This document shows positions 58,901-64,000 of a DNA stretch of 64,000 nucleotides, one piece after another. The stretch's first letter is position 1, and each line of letters starts with the position of its first letter. The stretch lies in assembly GCA_013146195.2 (NCBI GenBank), contig CM028377.1, forward strand, positions 167,503,824 to 167,567,823, in the 5' to 3' direction. This DNA is from Codonopsis lanceolata. Taxonomy: Eukaryota; Streptophyta; Magnoliopsida; Asterales; Campanulaceae. Both the position numbers and the translations under genes were made by a program. The notes under the pieces were generated by a model. It saw only the letters and a list, made by a program, of their open reading frames with translations. It was not told the DNA's origin and searched no databases.

Positions 58901-61900
58901 TTCGTATGTGTTCTTGCACATTCTGTCCACTTTGTAGCTGAAAAATGACTTTTGGGGCCCTTTGTCTCTTTCCACCCCAATAGGCCTTGTGTTCTTCCGG
59001 TTGAAATTTCCAAAACGCTTTTACACCCTTCTCTTTCCACTTATCTACTCCCACACACTGGAAGGAATGCTATTAATATGCAATAGGTTGTCCTTTTCTC
59101 ATCTTAGCCTATTGAATTGTTGAGTTCATGCCAAGCCAAAAAGGAAGTATGATGCTTTTGAATTTTGAAATCCAAATTTTTTGGAGCCGTTTTCCTTCTT
59201 CAATAATCTCTGTCTCTAGTCTCCCCCTTCAATTTTTGATGACTAAGGGCAACTATTCCTGTGTTCGTGGCAAGGGAATACATAGAACTTTAGACAACTC
59301 TCTTCTAATCTCGTATGCGTCAATTAAAGTCTTATGACAATTGTTGATGCTGAACTTGGGTTTTGGAGGGGTCGGAGTAGTGCTATTGTTCTTTTCTTGC
59401 TCATTTGGCCCGTCCAACAAACCTTTTTTAACTACCTCTTTCTTCCTTCATTTGGAAAAGTATAGTCCCTTTTGGGTAAGAGCCTATGTTATGGTATGTG
59501 ATTCTTTATAAGCTATGCAATGTCTCAAAAGTGGTGCTAGTGTATCAATACAACTTTAACATACTTAATCCATAGGTGATGTGTTAAGCTTTCAGATTTT
59601 CCGGATTCGGATCAAAATCCGATCCATTAACAGGCTTAGTAGCATATACAACCAACACACTCATAACTTATATTAGCTTAATACATTAGATATGGAATCT
59701 GGGGTGTTTTTGTTCCCCTTTTTCATGGGCATTATTAATGGTGTGGCAAGAAGTATTTTAGTGCGTCTAGGGGTCTACGTGAAGGGTACATGAAGGTTAT
59801 CGACGGTCCCCGTCTTTGTTTACCCTTGTCATGTCTTTAGTAGGATGATTTTGAGAGGGAAGAGTTTGGGTTGATTTCTGGGTGTGCGGTGGGGAGAGAG
59901 GAGTATAGGGTTTTCTCACCTGCTGTTCGTCATGTAATACTTCTTTGGGTTATCGTAACTAAGAGTCTGATAATAAGAAAGAAGAACCATAAAGATGAAA
60001 TTCTAGTTCAGCTTGCCAGAGTGGCCTCTTTATACCTCTTTCGTGAGCTCTTGGAAGTTTTCTTTCCGGACTATTTCATATTTTTACGTGAGGAGAAAGT
60101 ACCACAATTAAGTTTTGGAGATTCTTCTAAGAATAGTCACACTCTCATCCAAATCTTTGATTCCTTCTTAGGTCTCAGCTAAGACTAAGTCTGGTTTAGC
60201 AAGGGTCCATATGGAGGTCTGGAAGGTTACTAGGTTACTGATTACGCTCTTGTGTTATGTTTTGTGTTTGCCATTATCCGGTGTTCGAATGCCTCTCAAG
60301 TAGAAGCTAGCTTTTCTATGTACTGGTGGACTTTCTCTTATTAGAGCTTGTTTGTCAAGTGTGTGGCTTTACTTTGTGTCTTTTTAAAATCAGTGTGTGA
60401 CTGAGAGGTTTGGGAATAAGGTTTATAAGCCTTACAAAGAAGGAGGCTTGTACGTTTGAGACATGATTTATCGGACATTTCTCTTGTGGGTAAACGATTT
60501 GGTGTTTTTGACAAGAATCACACTGTTGTGCATACATTGATCAAAACTGACTTTGGAACCCATTAAAGTGGGTAGGATGCTAACATGAGCATTCCTAGCA
60601 CTGTGAAGAAGCTCTTGAATGTTCATTCACCACTGCTATCCTTTGTTTATTCCTCTTACCTGATAAAGGGTAGGTGTAGTGCACAGGTACGATTTTGGGA
60701 AGATATACGAGTGGGTGATACCTTGCTATGGTTTGTTTTCCTTGACTTGTATCATCCGTCTTTGGTTCTTTTTACTTCCATATATGGTTTTGTTCAAAGA
60801 TTGGGAATGATATTCTTTGGACCTCCACTTCTTTTGAAATCTTAATGAGCGAGAGATTGCGGAGGTGTTGGGTCTTATTTGTTATTTTGTCCTGAGAACA
60901 TTTATCTCTGTGTTTTTGGAGGGTTCGGGGTTGAGTTCATGCTTATCCTTGTCTCAGTTGTCAGTCTCATAATCCAAAGTCAATCCTTCTTCATTCATTC
61001 GGAAAGCTCGGGTAGTGTTCAACATTATATCCTTAACTTGGTCCTTGGTTCTTAACAAGCTTAATAAGAATGACATGCTTTAGTGCTCGAGATTGGTGTG
61101 TGATGTGTTACCTCCTCTAAATCTCAAGATCACTTATTTTTATACCGTGAAGGCACCTTGTATATTCGGCATAGGTTTTTTGGAGTGGCAGGTGAGGATT
61201 GTGTTATGCCCTGGTTCTATCTCGTCTTTCCTTCCTATTATTCCTGGATTCTGTTTTTTATTTTGCCAAGTGCATGTGCCCACATGACTCGACATGGGAG
61301 TGGGTGTGGGTATATGACTGTTTTACACTAAATTAGTGCGAAATCTAATAGTTTAGGTGGATCTGATACCCATATTTGCACTTGTATCCGTTTAGCCGAG
61401 TCCTAGTAACTGAGTTTCATTCAGATTCAATTTTGAGGGTTGGGAAGAAGTGGAGATAAGAGTTGGTTGTGGCAATGTAGAGTGTTTGCTGTATTTTGGG
61501 ACTGAAAGGAACACTAGAATATTAAAAAGTCAGCTATAGTGGTGCTTGTTGAGGTCCCTCTCATGGGATAGAGTGATTCATTTGGCTTCTCTTTGGGCAT
61601 CAGTGACGGGCGCTTTTCGTGGGGTTCCCCTCTGTCATTCAACGAGATTACAATGCTTTGCATTTTTAGACTATGTATATTGGGGCTTGGCCTTTTCATT
61701 TTTTGCTTTTCTTGATGGATTTCTCATCCGTTGTCCTGTAATCTTGTTCTATTGGAAAAAAATGAAGTGTAAACGATCCTCTGAATGTCATGTTCTCATA
61801 TTTCCTCAGTAAGGGTGTGTGAGGTTCCACTGGAATATTTTATTGAGGTTGGCTGGCAAAGCTTGGACTTGAGAGGAATTCCAGAATTTTTCAAGACAAG

Positions 61901-63463
61901 TAGCAGTCATGGAATCATTTTTAGGATAGAGAGGTTTGCATGGTGTCATAGTTTAGGCCTCAGCTATGGAAGCCTTTCAAGGAGTACCTATTTCTTCTTT
62001 GTACCCATTTCCTCTTTTTCTCGGTTTTTTTTTTTTTTCCTTTTGCTTTACTTCTGTGTTGTGCTGATGGATCTCTCTGTTATCTTATACAACACATTCG
62101 TCTGATATATGTTGGGCTAGACTGTTTTTGGTCAGAAAAATTCGAAGCAATGGATTAAAGATACATATCCAAACACAATGATTTTGGCCCGACAAAAAGT
62201 TACAAGAAGAGCCCAAAATGCATGACCGAATATTCCTATCATTATCAACATCAGTGCTAGGGCTAACATGGATGCTTACAGTTAAGAAGAATATGAGCGA
62301 GTGTAGTTTAGCCTGAAATTTGGATGTAAAGGGTGGTAAAAGAGGATTTGTGTGCAAGGCAACAGTAATTGGGGCAAAGGTTGGGTTGAGTAGTTTTTTA
62401 CTTTGGTTACTTGTCAAAGAAAAAAATGGAAAAATTGTTTTACTGAAAGAAATCAAGTTATATATGGTTTTTGTTTTGTTTTTTAATGTAGTATTGTTTG
62501 CAATGCCAATATGTAGGTTCCCCAATACGTATTTGCTTGTTGGATGTTGCAATGATGATGTCACCCACAAACTCAAGGGCAAAACTGTCATGACCGACAA
62601 GGAGCGTTATGAATCTCTTCGGCATTGCAGGTTGGTTTATATCTGTGAAGTATGTCATGATGGGTGTCTTCATCTTTTGTTTTATTTTATATAACTACCC
62701 ATGCCCCTAAATGAATGTTAGTTCTCCGATTTGATTGTTTATATGTAATTATTCTTCTTAGTTAAAACTGACTAAAAGAAACCGACTTTGTCATTATAAA
62801 ACTGACCACCATAATTTTGCCCTTTTACCAACAGCAGCTACTCATTGCAGATGATGATAGTATTTAATTTTATAATTAGTTTTAAAATTTTTATCTCAAT
62901 TTCTTTTTGTGGTTTGTAGAAAGTATCAGTCTTTATATTTGAAGTTACTAAAGAAGAAAACACTTCTAATTGACTTTGTGTGGAAGAGCAGCAGTATGGT
63001 TGATCTGCCTGTAAGTATCGCTTACTTTAAAATAAAGGAAAAAAAACTAGTGTTAACTCAGACCCAAGGGGTGGGAGAGATGGCAAGAGGTCCTTGGTTC
63101 CAATCCCCATACGTTGGGCCACACTTACCTATCAAAAAAATAAATAAAAACAAGCATTGATGTGATGTGTATATTTCTGCACCGGATATATTTTGTTTAC
63201 ACCATCACTTTGGTTCTTGTTTTTTAGACATGATACATAATAGTTTTGCATTGGTTCTTATGTGTTTTCCGGTAACTTCTGGGTTTTATTTGCTGCCTTT
63301 TGATTGAGTAAGCCATCGATTCTCAATGCGAGTGGATTGAAAGTTATCTTAATATCCTTTGATATAGGTGGGTTGATGAAGTTATTCCTGATGCACCGTG
63401 GGTGATTAATCAAGAATTCATTGATAAACATCAAATTGACTATGTGGCTCACGACTCTCTTCC
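55959..63463 (+). CDS. CCT1: Choline-phosphate cytidylyltransferase, 5' part (gene continues past the window)
   Basis: Makes CDP-choline from CTP and phosphocholine, the rate-setting step of phosphatidylcholine synthesis, at the ER/nuclear membrane. Exon 1 (55959-56128) starts [17 protein letters not shown] and reaches [19 protein letters not shown], with the HxGH nucleotide-binding motif. Exon 2 (62517-62630) continues [20 protein letters not shown] through RYESLRHC. Exon 3 (63368-63463) reads [17 protein letters not shown] through DYVAHDSLP. Splice phases agree at both junctions (TC|G and AG|G). The last donor is at 63464-63465. The remaining exons (rest of the catalytic domain, RTEGIST-type motif, membrane-binding helix) lie beyond 64000. 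The start is the first ATG of the frame, as in other plant CCTs. The ethanolamine enzyme PECT is excluded by the single-domain start and the sequence. The coding part is intact as far as visible. Confidence 0.95.
57803..58405 (-). mobile_element. LINE 3' fragment, minus strand, in the CCT intron
   Basis: On the minus strand the frame 58403-58044 has a zf-RVT domain: [20 protein letters not shown], then [19 protein letters not shown] and a W-x-x-x-L segment. It ends in TTACTTATCAAAAAAAAAA (57816-57803), a typical plant LINE 3' end. Only about 600 bp remain. Confidence 0.85.
58413..58830. repeat. Two diverged direct repeat units around an (AT)n tract
   Basis: AAACGCGTTTATCAACAGAATC...CATTCC (58417-) and AAATGCGTTGATCAACAGAACC...TTTCC (58688-) begin two copies about 270 bp apart. 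Both contain a CTAGAGCTAA and an AAC/AACATGGA block. A (TA)n stretch lies at 58480-58572. A related fragment appears near 62255. Confidence 0.6.
58830..62516. other. Remainder of CCT intron 1, nothing recognised
   Basis: No family could be assigned to any frame. Several frames of 60-106 codons (for example 59871-60182) look locally protein-like but have no neighbours in phase and no recognisable motif. This suggests a very decayed transposable element. The intron ends in ATGTAG|G at 62516. Confidence 0.5.
62920..63010 (+). other. Exon-like segment in CCT intron 2
   Basis: A 91-bp open segment preceded by TTTGTAG and followed by a strong donor, CCT|GTAAGTAT. Its length is not a multiple of three, so inclusion between exons 2 and 3 would shift the frame. 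It is either a cryptic or poison cassette exon or a chance match. Confidence 0.3.
63060..63150 (+). mobile_element. SINE fragment in CCT intron 2
   Basis: GACCCAAGGGGTGGGAGAG, then GGTCCTTGGTTCCAATCCCC (a B-box-like motif) and an A-rich tail, CTTACCTATCAAAAAAATAAATAAA, resemble a truncated plant SINE. Confidence 0.5.
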
Positions 63464-64000
63464 GTAAGGTTAACTAGCCCTAATCTACTTTTGGATTGTT
63501 TTCCTCTGTTAGTCATCTTGTTGTAGAAATGAGTTTAAGTGCACTTTCACCTTCCTTGGGTGGTTCTTTCTTTTTCTCTTTCGCATGCTCACACACATGC
63601 TCACACAACAGAATGGATAGCTCAAGGCTCCCACCACTGCAGGGTGTGGGAAGGTTTTAATGTACAAACACATGCTTATTATGGTAGAGAGGCGGTAAAT
63701 ACAAGTTACCCCCATGTCACAATAGAGCTCCTACCTCCGTCAGGAAGAAAAGAATGAAGGACGTACATAATCTGTTCTTCTTTTTTCTGTAGCATCTATA
63801 GGGAACCCATTTCATTTTGACTAATGTTGCAATTGTTGGAGAGAGATATACTTACAAGTGAAGAACTCCCTCCATTTTCAACCTGAGAATATATTTTTCT
63901 GTGATACGCTGAATAAAGGAAGTGCTTTTCTATTTTCATGGATGTGACATCATTGTTAGGAAAGAGGATTTTTTCTGATATGGTCATGGACCATGGTTAT
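63464..64000. other. CCT intron 3, incomplete
   Basis: From the donor at 63464 to the window edge no further exon matching the cytidylyltransferase is visible. Confidence 0.6.

Overview
The window is AT-rich nuclear plant DNA, almost certainly from a flowering plant. It holds the 5' part of one ordinary gene, a choline-phosphate cytidylyltransferase with plant-type GT-AG introns. It also holds a broken copy of the land-plant strigolactone receptor DWARF14, plant mobile domain (PMD) genes, a Tekay/Del-type chromovirus, MULEs, hAT and Stowaway elements, LINEs and SINEs. The species cannot be read from the sequence. Nearly everything left of 55.5 kb is transposable-element sequence in several nested layers.

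Layout. 0-5 kb: two degraded minus-strand PMD/DUF7745-type genes in retroelement-like surroundings. 5.12-6.97 kb: a complete Pack-MULE (199-bp terminal inverted repeats, perfect 9-bp target duplication) carrying a DWARF14 pseudogene with its intron. 7-13.6 kb: non-coding LTR-retroelement debris, with a 75-bp tandem array, a 3' LTR pointing right and a related LTR pointing left. 14-16 kb: a 5'-truncated LINE with its poly(A) tail, then a copia-type LTR. 19.6-22.8 kb: an internally deleted Ty3/gypsy element with two matching LTRs. 22.8-42.3 kb: a Tekay-type chromovirus with a degraded gag-pol (24.4-29.2 kb). Its 3' LTR is split by a ~10.7-kb insertion (29.67-40.36 kb) that carries MITEs, a SINE, a copia LTR remnant and a multi-exon minus-strand gene-like locus. 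42.3-48.4 kb: hAT-like non-autonomous elements and a 1.4-kb tandem duplication. 48.48-55.52 kb: a complete autonomous-type MULE. 55.96 kb to the right edge: the cytidylyltransferase gene with a 6.4-kb first intron.

The most notable unit is the 7.0-kb MULE at 48479-55515. It has a perfect 9-bp target duplication and two tail-to-tail genes. The minus-strand gene encodes a FAR1-like/MULE transposase with a SWIM finger fused to an OTU-type cysteine protease domain. The plus-strand gene encodes a PMD protein of the MAIN/MAIL type. Each gene starts with a tiny first exon next to its terminus, and each first intron holds an array of the same 34-bp repeat; the two arrays are inverted relative to each other at matching distances from the ends. 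This layout suggests extended subterminal transposase-binding or regulatory arrays placed in introns. The right end of this MULE is 443 bp upstream of the cytidylyltransferase start codon.
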